A stretch of 64,000 nt of DNA from Microcella humidisoli (GCF_024362325.1 NZ_CP101497.1:2418001-2482000), one strand, 5' to 3'; positions 47,925-57,362 are shown, numbered from the stretch's first letter. Program-made: numbers and translations. The notes: generated by a model from the sequence alone, not told the origin.

Positions 47925-47930
47925 AGCCTA
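47925..47930 (-). promoter_or_regulatory. Possible extended -10 element for rpsD
   Basis: On the minus strand TGGTAGGCT fits the extended -10 pattern TGnTAnnnT. It would give a leader of about 125 bases before the rpsD GTG. The leader could hold an S4 autoregulatory structure, but I did not find a clear one. No -35 element is obvious. Confidence 0.25.
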
Positions 47931-47952
47931 CCAGAGCCGGGGCGCGCGCTCG

Positions 47953-49299
47953 TCAGTCGGCCGCATCCCCGCGGGTGATCGCGCGCAGCTTCGCAAGGCG
48001 GGCGGCGATCTCGCGCTCGTGCCCGCGCTCGGTCGGCTGGTAGTACTCGGTGCCGACGAGCGGATCGGGCAGGTACTGCTGCTCGGCCACCCCGACGGGC
48101 TCGTCGTGCGGGTACACGTATCCCTTGCCGTGCCCGAGCCGCTTCGCGCCCGGGTAGTGGGCGTCGCGCAGCGGTTTCGGCACGCGGCCCAGCCGGCCCG
48201 CGCGCACATCGGCGATCGCGGCGTCGATGCCGACGTAGGCGGCGTTCGACTTCGGTGCCGTCGCCAGGTAGACGACCGCCTCCGCGAGCGGGATGCGCCC
48301 CTCGGGCATGCCGATCAGCTGGACGGCCTGCGCCGCGGCGACGGCGATGGGCAGGGCCTGCGGGTCGGCCGTGCCGATGTCTTCTGCCGCCGAGATGATG
48401 ACGCGGCGGGCGATGAACCGCGGGTCCTCCCCCGCTTCGATCATGCGGGCCAGGTAGTGCAAGGCGGCATCGGGATCGCTCCCCCGGATCGACTTGATGA
48501 AGGCGCTGATGACGTCGTAGTGCTCGTCGCCCTGCTTGTCGTACCGCAGCAGCGCCCGATCGACGGCCGCAGCGACGATCTCCGCCGAGATGACGGGATG
48601 CCCCTCGCGGGTCTCCCCGCCCGCCGCAGCCGACTGGGCCCCGGCCTCGAGCGCGGTCAGCGCCCGCCGCGCGTCGCCCGAGGCGAGCCGCACGATGGCC
48701 TCGCGCGCCGCTGGCTCGAGCTCGACCCGACCGGCGAGGCCGCGCGGATCGATGACCGCGCGGTCGACGAGCACACCGAGGTCGTCATCGCTGAGCGCCT
48801 CGAGCGTCAGCAGCAGACTGCGGCTCAGCAGCGGCGCGATGACCGAGAACGAGGGGTTCTCGGTCGTTGCCGCGATGAGGATCACCCAGCCGTTCTCCAC
48901 GCCCGGCAGCAGCGCGTCCTGCTGCGCCTTCGTGAATCGGTGGATCTCGTCGAGGAACAACACGGTCGACGTGCCGTACAGATCGCGGTCGGCGAGAGCG
49001 CGCTCCATGACCTCGCGCACGTCCTTGACCCCGGCCGTCACTGCCGACAGCTCGACGAACCGCCGGCCGCTCGAGCGCGCGATCGCCTGCGCGAGCGTCG
49101 TCTTCCCCGTGCCGGGCGGGCCCCAGAGGATGACGGAGACCGCGCTCGGGGCACGGCCGGGATCGTCGCTCGCGAGGCTCACGAGCGGGGATCCGGCCCC
49201 CAGCAGATGCCGCTGACCGGCGACCTCGTCGAGGCGCGTCGGCCGCATGCGCACGGCGAGGGGAACCGCGGCGCTGCCGAGGCCCGGCTGAGCATCCAT
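47953..49299 (-). CDS. rarA: Replication-associated recombination protein A (MgsA-type AAA ATPase)
   Basis: A clamp-loader-like ATPase acting at stalled replication forks. The 448-residue protein has Walker [15 protein letters not shown], Walker [21 protein letters not shown], sensor [11 protein letters not shown], and the family C-terminal domain with [19 protein letters not shown] and [16 protein letters not shown]. It diverges from the cyclophilin gene. The ATG starts [20 protein letters not shown]. Confidence 0.96.
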   Translation of the reverse strand: MDAQPGLGSAAVPLAVRMRPTRLDEVAGQRHLLGAGSPLVSLASDDPGRAPSAVSVILWGPPGTGKTTLAQAIARSSGRRFVELSAVTAGVKDVREVMERALADRDLYGTSTVLFLDEIHRFTKAQQDALLPGVENGWVILIAATTENPSFSVIAPLLSRSLLLTLEALSDDDLGVLVDRAVIDPRGLAGRVELEPAAREAIVRLASGDARRALTALEAGAQSAAAGGETREGHPVISAEIVAAAVDRALLRYDKQGDEHYDVISAFIKSIRGSDPDAALHYLARMIEAGEDPRFIARRVIISAAEDIGTADPQALPIAVAAAQAVQLIGMPEGRIPLAEAVVYLATAPKSNAAYVGIDAAIADVRAGRLGRVPKPLRDAHYPGAKRLGHGKGYVYPHDEPVGVAEQQYLPDPLVGTEYYQPTERGHEREIAARLAKLRAITRGDAAD

Positions 49300-49419
49300 G
49301 CCCCCAGGCTACTGGCCCGCCCCGACCCGACCCGGGCGCGCGCACCGGGCGGGAGTGCTCGACTAGAGTTCACTGCGGCGCGGCCGCACGAACGGCGTCC
49401 GCCGTCGGATGGAGGAGCA

Positions 49420-50190
49420 GTGGCAGCCGCATCGGCCAACAACCGCGAGACGCAGGACCGCCTGCGCCGCTACCAGGCGCGTCAGACCGTGCACGAGACC
49501 AAGACCGCTCGCCGCAAGCGCGACAACCTCGTCGGGGTGCTCGCGATCGTCGTCGTCGGAGCCCTGGCCGCGACCGCACAGATCGTCTACTTCACGGCCG
49601 GACCGGGCACGCCGGAGCCCGTCGCGAGCGCCAGTCCCGCGCCGACCGACCCCGCAGCGGTCGCCCCCGACCCCGCGCTCAGCGAGTTCCGCACGTGGAC
49701 CGGCACCATGACCCTCAACGAGGGAATCGAGCTGGAATACGAACTCGACGGGCTCGCGGCACCGCAGGCCGTCGCCTCGTTCGCGAGCCTCGTGCAGAGC
49801 GGCTTCTACGACGGTCTCAGCTGCCACCGCCTCACGACCCAGGGCATCTTCGTGCTGCAGTGCGGCGACCCCAACGGCGACGGCACCGGCGGCCCCGAGT
49901 ACCGCTTCGGCCCCATCGAGAACCCGCCGCTCGACGACGTCTACACGACGGGCGTCATCGCGATGGCCCGCCAGGGTGGCGACGGCGCGAGCATGGGCAG
50001 CCAGTTCTTCATCGTCTACGACGAGTCGACGATCCCGGCCGACGCCGCGGGCGGGTACACGATCATGGGCCGCATCACGAGCGGCCTGGATGCCCTGATC
50101 GCCGACGTCGTGGCCGCGGGCGTCGAGGGTGGTGCGCCCGACGGCGCACCGGCCGTGCCGACGGTCATCTCGGGCATCACGATCCAATAG
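49420..50190 (+). CDS. Membrane-anchored cyclophilin-type peptidyl-prolyl isomerase
   Basis: A 256-residue protein with a basic cytosolic N-terminus of about 37 residues, one membrane helix (LVGVLAIVVVGALAATAQIV), a Pro/Ala/Ser linker and an extracellular cyclophilin domain. The domain has SCHRLTTQGIFVLQCGDP, YTTGVIAMARQG and GSQFFIVYDES. The classic catalytic FHRVIxxFMIQGGD pattern is altered to CHRLTTQGIFVLQCGD, and two cysteines are placed where they could form a disulfide. The GTG start has GGAGGAGCA just upstream. It folds exported proteins by inference only. Confidence 0.9.
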   Translation: MAAASANNRETQDRLRRYQARQTVHETKTARRKRDNLVGVLAIVVVGALAATAQIVYFTAGPGTPEPVASASPAPTDPAAVAPDPALSEFRTWTGTMTLNEGIELEYELDGLAAPQAVASFASLVQSGFYDGLSCHRLTTQGIFVLQCGDPNGDGTGGPEYRFGPIENPPLDDVYTTGVIAMARQGGDGASMGSQFFIVYDESTIPADAAGGYTIMGRITSGLDALIADVVAAGVEGGAPDGAPAVPTVISGITIQ

Positions 50191-50197
50191 CGATCAG

Positions 50198-50231
50198 CGG
50201 CGGCAGGGCCCCGGCCCGAGCCGTGCCGCCG
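50198..50231 (+). terminator. Hairpin downstream of the cyclophilin gene
   Basis: CGGCGGCA (50198-50205) pairs with TGCCGCCG (50224-50231), with a nested GGGCC/GGCCC stem inside the loop. It lies eight bases past the stop codon and has no U run. Confidence 0.6.
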
Positions 50232-50302
50232 ACCGTGCCATATGCTGAAAAACCGCGCGGACACTGCCGCGCGCGTGCGCACTCGATGAGGATGAAGCAG
50301 AC

Positions 50303-51535
50303 GTGTCAGCGAACGAGAAGAGCCCCTGGGGCCGGGTCGATGAGACCGGCACCGTGTACGTCACCGACGCGGGTGTCGAGCGCGCGGTCGGGCAGTACCC
50401 CGACGGGACGCCCGACGAGGCGCTCACGTACTTCACCCGCAAGTACGTCGAGCTCGAGGGCCAGGTGCGCCTCCTCGAGCAGCGGGCGAAGGCCGGCGCT
50501 CCCGCCGCCGACGTCGCCAAGACCGTCGCGACCCTGACCGCCGCGCTCGAGGCCCCGGCCGCCGTCGGCGACATCGCGGCGCTGCGAGCCCGGGTGGGGG
50601 CGCTCACCGAGACCGTCGAGAAGCTCACCGAGGAGCAGAAGGCCGAGGCCGCCGCCGCAACCGAGGCCGCGGTCGCCGAGCGCACCGCGATCGTCGAAGC
50701 GGCCGAGGCACTCGCCGCGAAAGACCCGCAGTCGGTGCAGTGGAAGCAGGCCTCGAGCGAGCTCGACGCCCTGTTCTCGCGCTGGAAGGACCACCAGGCG
50801 AACGGACCGCGACTGCCCAAGAAGCAGGCCGACGACCTCTGGAAGCGGTTCCGTGCCGCGCGCACGACGGTCGAGACCCACCGCCGCGCCTTCTTCGCCG
50901 GGCTCGACTCCGAGCACAAGGAGGTGCGCGCCCGCAAGCAGGCGCTCATCGACAAGGCCGTCGCCCTCGCCTCGCAGGGCACCGGCGGCATTCCCGCCTA
51001 CCGCCGCCTGCTCGACGAGTGGAAGCTCGCCGGGCGCGCCGGCAAGAAGGTCGACGACGCGCTGTGGGCCCAGTTCAAGGCCGCAGGCGACGCCCTCTAC
51101 GCCGCCAAGGCCGAGGTTGACGCGCGTGAGAACGAGGAGTTCGCGGGCAACCTCGCTGTCAAGCTGGCCCTGCTCGACGAAGCCGCTCCCCTGCTCACCG
51201 CGACCGACCGGGTGCAGGCGCGCGCGACGCTGTCGAACATCCAGCGCAAGTGGGACGCCGCGGGCAAGGTGCCGCGCGACCAGGTGAAGGTGGTCGAAGA
51301 CCGCATGCGCCAGATCGAGCTCGCGGTGAAGAAGCTCGAAGAGGAGCACTGGAATCGCTCAGACCCCGAGAAGAAGGCGCGCTCGGAGGGGCTCGCCGCG
51401 CAGCTCGAGCAGGCGATCGCCGGGCTCGAGGCCGATCTCGCCGCGGCGACGGCGGCGAAGGACTCCAAGCGCATCGCCGAGGTCACCGAAGCTCTCGAGG
51501 CGCGCCGCGCCTGGCTGAGCGCTGTCGACCGCTGA
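50303..51535 (+). CDS. DUF349 domain protein
   Basis: A 410-residue cytosolic protein made of long charged helices with repeated DUF349 units. They are marked by KQASSELDALFSRWKDH, DDLWKRFRAARTTVETHRRA, YRRLLDEWKLAGRAGKKVDD and LSNIQRKWDAAGKVPRDQV. Strong coiled-coil tendency. The family occurs in actinobacteria near rsh, but its function is not established. The start is GTG with GAGGA about ten bases upstream. The last six codons and the stop lie in a 17-base tandem repeat that continues into the downstream gap. Confidence 0.85.
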   Translation: MSANEKSPWGRVDETGTVYVTDAGVERAVGQYPDGTPDEALTYFTRKYVELEGQVRLLEQRAKAGAPAADVAKTVATLTAALEAPAAVGDIAALRARVGALTETVEKLTEEQKAEAAAATEAAVAERTAIVEAAEALAAKDPQSVQWKQASSELDALFSRWKDHQANGPRLPKKQADDLWKRFRAARTTVETHRRAFFAGLDSEHKEVRARKQALIDKAVALASQGTGGIPAYRRLLDEWKLAGRAGKKVDDALWAQFKAAGDALYAAKAEVDARENEEFAGNLAVKLALLDEAAPLLTATDRVQARATLSNIQRKWDAAGKVPRDQVKVVEDRMRQIELAVKKLEEEHWNRSDPEKKARSEGLAAQLEQAIAGLEADLAAATAAKDSKRIAEVTEALEARRAWLSAVDR

Positions 51536-51634
51536 GCGCTACTCACGCCTGTGCGCTGCTGACGCCTGAGCGCTGCTGACGCCTGAGCGCTGGTGACGGC
51601 GGAGCGCGGCCGGGGGCTGAGCGCGGCCGACTGC
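51516..51634 (+). repeat. 17-base tandem repeat array overlapping the DUF349 gene end
   Basis: Seven consecutive 17-base units, 51516 to 51634. The clearest is TGAGCGCTGCTGACGCC at 51567-51583; the one before differs by one base and the next by two. The outer units are more diverged (TGAGCGCTGTCGACCGC at the start, TGAGCGCGGCCGACTGC at the end). The first unit encodes the final residues of the DUF349 protein, and its stop codon is the TGA opening the second unit. Confidence 0.9.
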
Positions 51635-51733
51635 AGGCCGGCGATAGGCTCTGCGGTCGTGGTCGCCCGCGGGTTCTCCACAGCAACCGCGCTGGGCGCC
51701 CACGAACGACCGCGAGGGTGCACACTCCCCCGC

Positions 51734-52303
51734 ATGGTGCCTGCCTCTCTCATCCTCCCCGGACCGCTCGTGAGCGCGAGCGAGTGGCGCTGCGCGGTGC
51801 TCGACGGCGAGCTCGTCGCGCTCGGCGATGGGTTCCTGCCGATCGATGCGCCGTTGACCGCCCGCGAGCGCGCCGCGTCGCTCGCCCCGGCCCTCATCGA
51901 CGACCGTGTGGTCATCGCCGACCGCAGTGCCGCCTGGGTGTGGGGGTGGGCGCCCCCGCCGCCGGTCGTGTCCACGTGCGTCTCGATCCAGGCGCGCATC
52001 CCCTCGCCCGATCGGCGGCGGCTGCGGGCCCGCGAGGTCGTCATCGAGGCCGATGAGCTGCGGATGCTCGGCGCGGTGCCCGTGACCGCGCCCCTGCGCA
52101 CTCTGCTCGACCTGGCTCGGCACGACCACGATGCGCACATCGTCGCCCTGCTCGCGGCAGGTCTGCGCGCGCACGGAGTCACGAGAGCTCAGCTCGACGC
52201 CGCGCTCGCGCGCCGCCCGAGTCTGTCGTTCGTGCGCCCCGCGCGGGCGCGACTGCTGGCCGCCCTCGCCGCGGCGACCGATCACCCGTTGCTGACGCGG
52301 TAG
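51734..52303 (+). CDS. AbiEi-like protein without a partner toxin
   Basis: A 189-residue protein resembling the antitoxin-like AbiEi group common in actinobacteria. Matching features are VVIADRSAAWVWGW after a short N-terminal winged-helix-like part, and VTAPLRTLLDLARHDHDAH in the second half. The DUF559 nuclease domain seen in longer relatives is absent, and no AbiEii-type nucleotidyltransferase lies next to it. So it is unlikely to be a working toxin-antitoxin pair. I chose the ATG at MVPASLILPG; an in-frame start at 51593 begins inside the tandem repeats. Its end overlaps the end of rsh by 22 bases on the opposite strand. Confidence 0.65.
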   Translation: MVPASLILPGPLVSASEWRCAVLDGELVALGDGFLPIDAPLTARERAASLAPALIDDRVVIADRSAAWVWGWAPPPPVVSTCVSIQARIPSPDRRRLRAREVVIEADELRMLGAVPVTAPLRTLLDLARHDHDAHIVALLAAGLRAHGVTRAQLDAALARRPSLSFVRPARARLLAALAAATDHPLLTR

Positions 52304-54537
52304 ACGTCGTAGACGGCGTCGATGCGCCGAACGGCATTGAGCACGCGGTCGAGGTGCGTGACATCGCCCATCTCGAAGACGAAGCGGCTGAGGGCCAGTC
52401 GGTCTTTCGAGGTGCTGACGCTCGCCGAGAGGATGTTGACGTGGTGCTCGGAGAGCACGCGCGTCACGTCGCTCAGCAGCCCGCTGCGGTCGAGGGCCTC
52501 GACCTGGATCTGCACGAGGAAGACACTCTTCGCGGTCGGTGCCCACTCGACCTCGATCATGCGGTCGGGCTCGGTGAACAACGACTGCACGTTGCTGCAG
52601 TCGGCGCGGTGCACGCTCACGCCCTGGCCGCGCGTGACGAAACCGACGATGCCGTCACCGGGAACGGGTGTGCAGCACTTGGCGAGCTTGACGAGAATAT
52701 CGGGGGCCCCGCGCACGAGGACGCCGGAGTCGCTCGTGCGCACGGGCGTGCGACCGCGCGTCGGCACGCTGAAGGGCTCGTCGTCGCTCTCGGCCTCGAC
52801 GTGCAGCGCGGCGAGGATCTTCTCGATGACCGACTGGGTCGACACGTGGCCTTCGCCGACGGCGGCATAGAGCGACTCGACCGTCTCGTAGCGCAGCTGC
52901 GAGGCGACGTGCGCGACCGCGTCTTGCGACATGAGGCGCTGCAGGGGCAGGTTCTGCTTGCGCATGGCGCGCGCGATCGCGTCCTTGCCCTGCTCGACGG
53001 CCTCGTCGCGGCGCTCCTTCGTGAACCACTGGCGGATCTTCGACCGCGCGCGCGTGCTCGTGACGAAGTTCAGCCAGTCCTGGCTCGGGCCCGCATCCGG
53101 ATTCTTCGACGTGAAGACCTCGACCGAGTCGCCGCTGTTGAGCACGGTCTCGAGCGGCACGAGCCGCCCGTTGACCTTCGCCCCCATCGTGCGGTGCCCG
53201 ACCTCGGTGTGCACGGCGTAGGCGAAGTCGACCGGCGTCGCGCCCGCGGGCAGGCCGATGACCTTGCCCTGCGGGGTGAAGACGTAGACCTCCTTCGCGC
53301 CGATCTCGTAGCGCAGGTTGTCGAGGAACTCGGTCGGGTCGCTCGTCTCGGCCTGCCAGTCGGAGATGTGGGCCAGCCACGCCATGTCGGTGTCGGAGCG
53401 CTCGGTGCCGGCCTCGCCGCGGCTCGAGCCCGCCATGCGCTCCTTGTACTTCCAGTGCGCGGCGACACCGAACTCGGCGCGCTGGTGCATCTCGTGCGTG
53501 CGGATCTGCAGCTCGACAGGGCGCCCGCCCGGGCCGAAGACGGTCGTGTGCAGCGACTGGTACAGGTTGAATTTGGGCGTCGCGATGTAGTCCTTGAAGC
53601 GGCCCGGCATCGGGTTCCAGCGCGCGTGCACGGCACCGAGCACGGCGTAGCAGTCGCGGATCGAGTTGACGAGGATGCGCACGCCCGTGAGGTCGTAGAT
53701 CTCGTCGAAATCGCGGCCGCGGTGCACCATCTTCTGATAGATCGAGTAGTACTGCTTGGGTCGCCCCTTGACGTCGGCCTTGATCTTCGACTGCCGGAGA
53801 TCGTCCTTCACCGCGTCGATGACCTGCTGCACGAAGGCCTCGCGTTCGGGCGTGCGGTTGCGCACGAGGCTCTCGATCTCGACGTAGATCTTCGGCTGCA
53901 GCACGGCGAACGACAGGTCTTCGAGCTCCCACTTGATCGTCTGGATGCCGAGTCGGTGCGCGAGCGGCGCGTAGATGTCGAGGGTCTCTTGCGCCTTGCG
54001 CTGGGCCGAGGCGCTCTCGACGAAGCCCCACGTGCGGGCATTGTGCAAGCGGTCGGCGAGCTTGACGATGAGCACACGGATGTCTTTCGACATCGCGACG
54101 ATCATCTTGCGCACCGTTTCGGACTGCGCGCTGTCGCCGTACTTGAGCTTGTCGAGCTTCGTCACGCCATCGACGAGCATGGCGATCTCGTCGCCGAAGT
54201 CGCGCCGCAGCTCGTCGAGGCTGTAGCCCGTGTCCTCCACGGTGTCGTGGAGGAGGGCGGCCGCGATCGTCTTCGCGCCGATGCCGAGATCGGCGAGGAT
54301 CTGAGCGACCGCGAGCGGGTGCGTGATGTACGGCTCGCCGCTCTTGCGCGTCTGGCCCTCGTGGGCGCGTTCGGCGACCTGGTACGCGCGCTCGATGAGC
54401 GCGAGATCGGCCTTGGGGTGCTGCGCCCGCACCGTGCGGACGAGCTTCTCGAGCGCTCCCCCCGACTGCGAGCGCGAGAAGATGCGCGGCAGCAGCGCGC
54501 GCAGGGACGCACTGCTCTGCTGCGTCGTGTCGGTCAT
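52282..54537 (-). CDS. rel: Bifunctional (p)ppGpp synthetase/hydrolase
   Basis: Controls the stringent response by making and degrading (p)ppGpp. The 751-residue protein has an HD hydrolase domain (ITHPLAVAQILADLG, AALLHDTVEDTGYSL). The synthetase domain has RFKDYIATPKFNLYQSLHT and ELQIRTHEMHQRAEFGVAAH; RFKD is the form seen in bifunctional enzymes. TGS, helical, zinc-finger (CCTPVPGDGIVGF) and ACT domains follow. The start at MTDTTQQSS was preferred over an ATG five codons earlier. Confidence 0.97.
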   Translation of the reverse strand: MTDTTQQSSASLRALLPRIFSRSQSGGALEKLVRTVRAQHPKADLALIERAYQVAERAHEGQTRKSGEPYITHPLAVAQILADLGIGAKTIAAALLHDTVEDTGYSLDELRRDFGDEIAMLVDGVTKLDKLKYGDSAQSETVRKMIVAMSKDIRVLIVKLADRLHNARTWGFVESASAQRKAQETLDIYAPLAHRLGIQTIKWELEDLSFAVLQPKIYVEIESLVRNRTPEREAFVQQVIDAVKDDLRQSKIKADVKGRPKQYYSIYQKMVHRGRDFDEIYDLTGVRILVNSIRDCYAVLGAVHARWNPMPGRFKDYIATPKFNLYQSLHTTVFGPGGRPVELQIRTHEMHQRAEFGVAAHWKYKERMAGSSRGEAGTERSDTDMAWLAHISDWQAETSDPTEFLDNLRYEIGAKEVYVFTPQGKVIGLPAGATPVDFAYAVHTEVGHRTMGAKVNGRLVPLETVLNSGDSVEVFTSKNPDAGPSQDWLNFVTSTRARSKIRQWFTKERRDEAVEQGKDAIARAMRKQNLPLQRLMSQDAVAHVASQLRYETVESLYAAVGEGHVSTQSVIEKILAALHVEAESDDEPFSVPTRGRTPVRTSDSGVLVRGAPDILVKLAKCCTPVPGDGIVGFVTRGQGVSVHRADCSNVQSLFTEPDRMIEVEWAPTAKSVFLVQIQVEALDRSGLLSDVTRVLSEHHVNILSASVSTSKDRLALSRFVFEMGDVTHLDRVLNAVRRIDAVYDVYRVSNG

Positions 54538-54609
54538 CCGCGCGCCCTCCACGTCGATTCTACGGCGTGGCGGTCCGGCCGGCCGACGAGGGGATGCGGG
54601 AGCCGCGAC

Positions 54610-55620
54610 TCAGCGAACCGCGCCCGACTCGGTGCGCGCGACGCGCGGACGCGTGCCCTGCTTCTTGAGCTCCGGCTCGTTCTGACGCAGGTGCACGTAG
54701 AGCGGGGCCGCGAGGAAGATCGACGAGTAGGTGCCGACGATCGTGCCGACCGTGAGCGCGAGCGCGATGTCGCGCAGGGTTCCCGCGCCGAGCAGCAATG
54801 AGCCGATGAACAGGATCGACGCCGTCGGCAGCACCGCGACGATCGACGTGTTGATCGAGCGCACCAGGGTTTGGTTGACCGCGAGGTTCACCGACTGCGC
54901 GAACGTGCGGCGCGACTCCACGCCGTCTTCGCTCGTGTTCTCGCGCACCTTGTCGAAGACGACGACCGTGTCGTAGAGCGAGTAGCCGAGGATCGTGAGG
55001 AAGCCGATGACGGCCGCGGGCGTGATCTCGAGCCCGAAGACTCCGTACACACCAGCGGTGATGATGAGGTCGTGGAAGAGGGCGATGATCGCGGCGAGTG
55101 ACATCTTCCAGGTGCGGAAGTACACCGCAAGCACGAGGCTCGCGAGCAGCAGGAACACCACGAGGGCGATGATCGCCTGGCGCGTGATGTCGGCACCCCA
55201 GGTGGCACCGATGAACGAGGAGCTGACGTCGGACTCGGCGACACCGTAGGCCTCTGCGAGGGCGGCGCGCACCTCCTCCGTCTGAGCGGGGGTGAGCTGC
55301 TCGGTCTGCACGCGCACCGAGTCGCCCCCGACGATCGAGGCGCGGGGGTTCGCGCCCGGAACGACCGAGGCGACCGCCTCGTCGGCGATCGCGGTCGCGG
55401 ATGCGGTTCCCTGCTCGACCACAGAGGTGCTCTGCACGCGGAACTCCGAACCGCCGCGGAACTCGATGCCGAACACGAATCCGCCGCGGAGGGCCGTCAA
55501 GCCGATCGCGAGGAGGACGAAGACGGCCGCGATGATGTACCAGGTGTTCCGGCGCCCGACGAAGTCGAACGAGCGCTGCCCGGTGTAGAGGTCGTTGCCG
55601 AACTGCGTGAGCTTGCTCAT
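54610..55620 (-). CDS. secF: Protein translocase subunit SecF
   Basis: Works with SecD to pull exported proteins out of SecYEG using the proton gradient. The 336-residue protein has six membrane helices, a large extracellular loop after the first, and the conserved FGIEFRGGSEFRVQ, FLTILGYSLYDTVVVFDKVREN and SINTSIVAVLPTASIL. Its ATG overlaps the secD stop by four bases. Confidence 0.97.
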   Translation of the reverse strand: MSKLTQFGNDLYTGQRSFDFVGRRNTWYIIAAVFVLLAIGLTALRGGFVFGIEFRGGSEFRVQSTSVVEQGTASATAIADEAVASVVPGANPRASIVGGDSVRVQTEQLTPAQTEEVRAALAEAYGVAESDVSSSFIGATWGADITRQAIIALVVFLLLASLVLAVYFRTWKMSLAAIIALFHDLIITAGVYGVFGLEITPAAVIGFLTILGYSLYDTVVVFDKVRENTSEDGVESRRTFAQSVNLAVNQTLVRSINTSIVAVLPTASILFIGSLLLGAGTLRDIALALTVGTIVGTYSSIFLAAPLYVHLRQNEPELKKQGTRPRVARTESGAVR

Positions 55621-57362
55621 CGCGAACCCTTCCCTTCGCCGCTCGACTCGGCGGCCTTTCGCTCGGCGATGGTCTGCCGCTTCTGCGCCTCGCGACTGCT
55701 GCTCGCGACCTTGGTGCTCGTGACACCCACCGGGGCGCGGAACTGTGCGCGACCGCGGTACACGGCTCCGAGCGCTTGCGGGTCGAGCCCGCTGAGCGGG
55801 TGACCGCTGCCGAAGAACCGCGTACGGGCGAGCAGCTGCATGAGCGGGTGCGTGAACAACGCCACCACGATGAGGTCGACGATCGTCGTGATGCCGAGCG
55901 TGAAGGCGAAGCCGCGAACGTTGCCGACCGCGAGCACGAACAGCACGGCTGCCGCGAGGAAGTTGATGACGTCACTGATGAGGATCGTCCGCCAGGCGCG
56001 CTTCCAGCCCGCCTCGACCGCCCCGTCGACGCTGCGCCCGTCGCGCAGTTCGTCGCGGATGCGCTCGAAGTACACGATGAAGGAGTCGGCGATGACGCCG
56101 ATCGAGATCACGAGACCGGCGACGCCGGCGAGCGACAGACGGAAACCCTGCTGGTTCGAGAGGTACGTGATGATGAGGTACGTCACGATGCCGGCCACGA
56201 TGAGTGAGGCGAGCACGACGCCGCCGAGCGCGCGGTACTGGAAGAAGGCGTAGAACGCCACGAGGATCAAGCCGACGATGCCGGCGATGATGCCGCTCTG
56301 CAGCTGCGAGACGCCGAGCGTCGCACTGATGTTCTCGCTCGACTGGATCTCGAAGCCGATCGGCAGAGCGCCGAACTTCAGCTGGTCGGCGAGCGTCAGC
56401 GCGCTCTCCTCCGTGAAGTTGCCGCTGATCTGCGGCCGGCCGTCGGTGATCGCGCTGATCGTGCGCGGAGCGCTGATGACGCTGCCGTCGAGCACGATCG
56501 CGAACTGGTTCTGCACGCCGACGAGGGCGACGAGCCGCTCGGTCACGGCGCGGAACTGCGCGGTGCCCTCGGCGTCGAATTCCATGAACACGCCCCACTC
56601 GTTCGTGGTGACGCCCGTCTGCGACGAGATGAGGCCAGCCCGCGCATCCGCGATGCGCTCGCCCGCCACCTCGACGGGACCGAGGATGTACTTGATCGAG
56701 CCGTCTTGCTCGCACGTGATGAGCGGCTCATCAGCGGGGGCGACGTTGGCGCCGATCGCGTTGACAGTCGCGCAGTCGAAGGTGTCGAACTGCTCCTGCA
56801 GCTCCGGCGTGATCCAGGCCAGATCGCTCGCATCGGTCGGGCTCGCGCTCGGCGTGGGCTCGGCAGTCGGGTCGGCACTGGGTTCGGCACTGGGTTCGGC
56901 ACTGGGCGAGGCCGAGGGGTCGGTCGTCGGATCCTCCGCGCCCTCCTCGCCGATCGTCGAGTTCGAGGGCAGATCGGCGACCAGCACCGGGCGGAACTCG
57001 AGCTTCGCCGAGCTCGAGATGCGCTCGCGCGTCTCGTCGTCGGGCTCGCCCGGGATCGACACGACGATGTTCTGGTTTCCCTGCGTGTTGATCTCGGCTT
57101 CGCTGACGCCACTCGCGTCGACGCGCTGGCGGATGATGGCGACGGCGCGCTCGAGCTGCTCCGCCGTCACCGCCTCGCCGCTCGACAGCTGCGGGCTGAG
57201 CGTGATCTGCGTGCCGCCCTCGAGGTCGAGAGCGAGCTTCGGAGTCCACTGGCCGTTGTTGAAGAGCACGCTCGCCCCGTTCGCCGCGATGAGGGCGATG
57301 ATGATGACGAGCAGCCACACGAGGGAACGGATGGCCTTGCGCTCGGTGGTAGTTCTGGCCAC
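55617..57362 (-). CDS. secD: Protein translocase subunit SecD
   Basis: A partner of SecF in the Sec export motor. The 581-residue protein has LALDLEGGTQITLSP, VDASGVSEAEINTQG, VSIPGEPD, GVIADSFIVYFERIRDELRDG and six membrane helices. The first extracellular domain carries a low-complexity insert of about 30 residues, rich in Pro/Ser/Ala/Glu. It is encoded partly by three 12-base repeats (56869-56904). The start is GTG, and yajC lies 74 bases upstream. Confidence 0.96.
   Translation of the reverse strand: MARTTTERKAIRSLVWLLVIIIALIAANGASVLFNNGQWTPKLALDLEGGTQITLSPQLSSGEAVTAEQLERAVAIIRQRVDASGVSEAEINTQGNQNIVVSIPGEPDDETRERISSSAKLEFRPVLVADLPSNSTIGEEGAEDPTTDPSASPSAEPSAEPSADPTAEPTPSASPTDASDLAWITPELQEQFDTFDCATVNAIGANVAPADEPLITCEQDGSIKYILGPVEVAGERIADARAGLISSQTGVTTNEWGVFMEFDAEGTAQFRAVTERLVALVGVQNQFAIVLDGSVISAPRTISAITDGRPQISGNFTEESALTLADQLKFGALPIGFEIQSSENISATLGVSQLQSGIIAGIVGLILVAFYAFFQYRALGGVVLASLIVAGIVTYLIITYLSNQQGFRLSLAGVAGLVISIGVIADSFIVYFERIRDELRDGRSVDGAVEAGWKRAWRTILISDVINFLAAAVLFVLAVGNVRGFAFTLGITTIVDLIVVALFTHPLMQLLARTRFFGSGHPLSGLDPQALGAVYRGRAQFRAPVGVTSTKVASSSREAQKRQTIAERKAAESSGEGKGSR
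56869..56904 (-). repeat. 12-base tandem repeats inside secD
   Basis: Three in-frame 12-base units read GGGTCGGCACTG, GGTTCGGCACTG, GGTTCGGCACTG on the plus strand. They encode Pro-Ser-Ala-Glu or Pro-Ser-Ala-Asp units in SecD. Neighbouring codons give more degenerate versions. Confidence 0.85.

Noticed and set aside
47677..47925. Minus-strand frame overlapping the rpsD start
   Set aside because: It runs in another frame through the S4 start and leader; it has no family similarity and S4 is certain.
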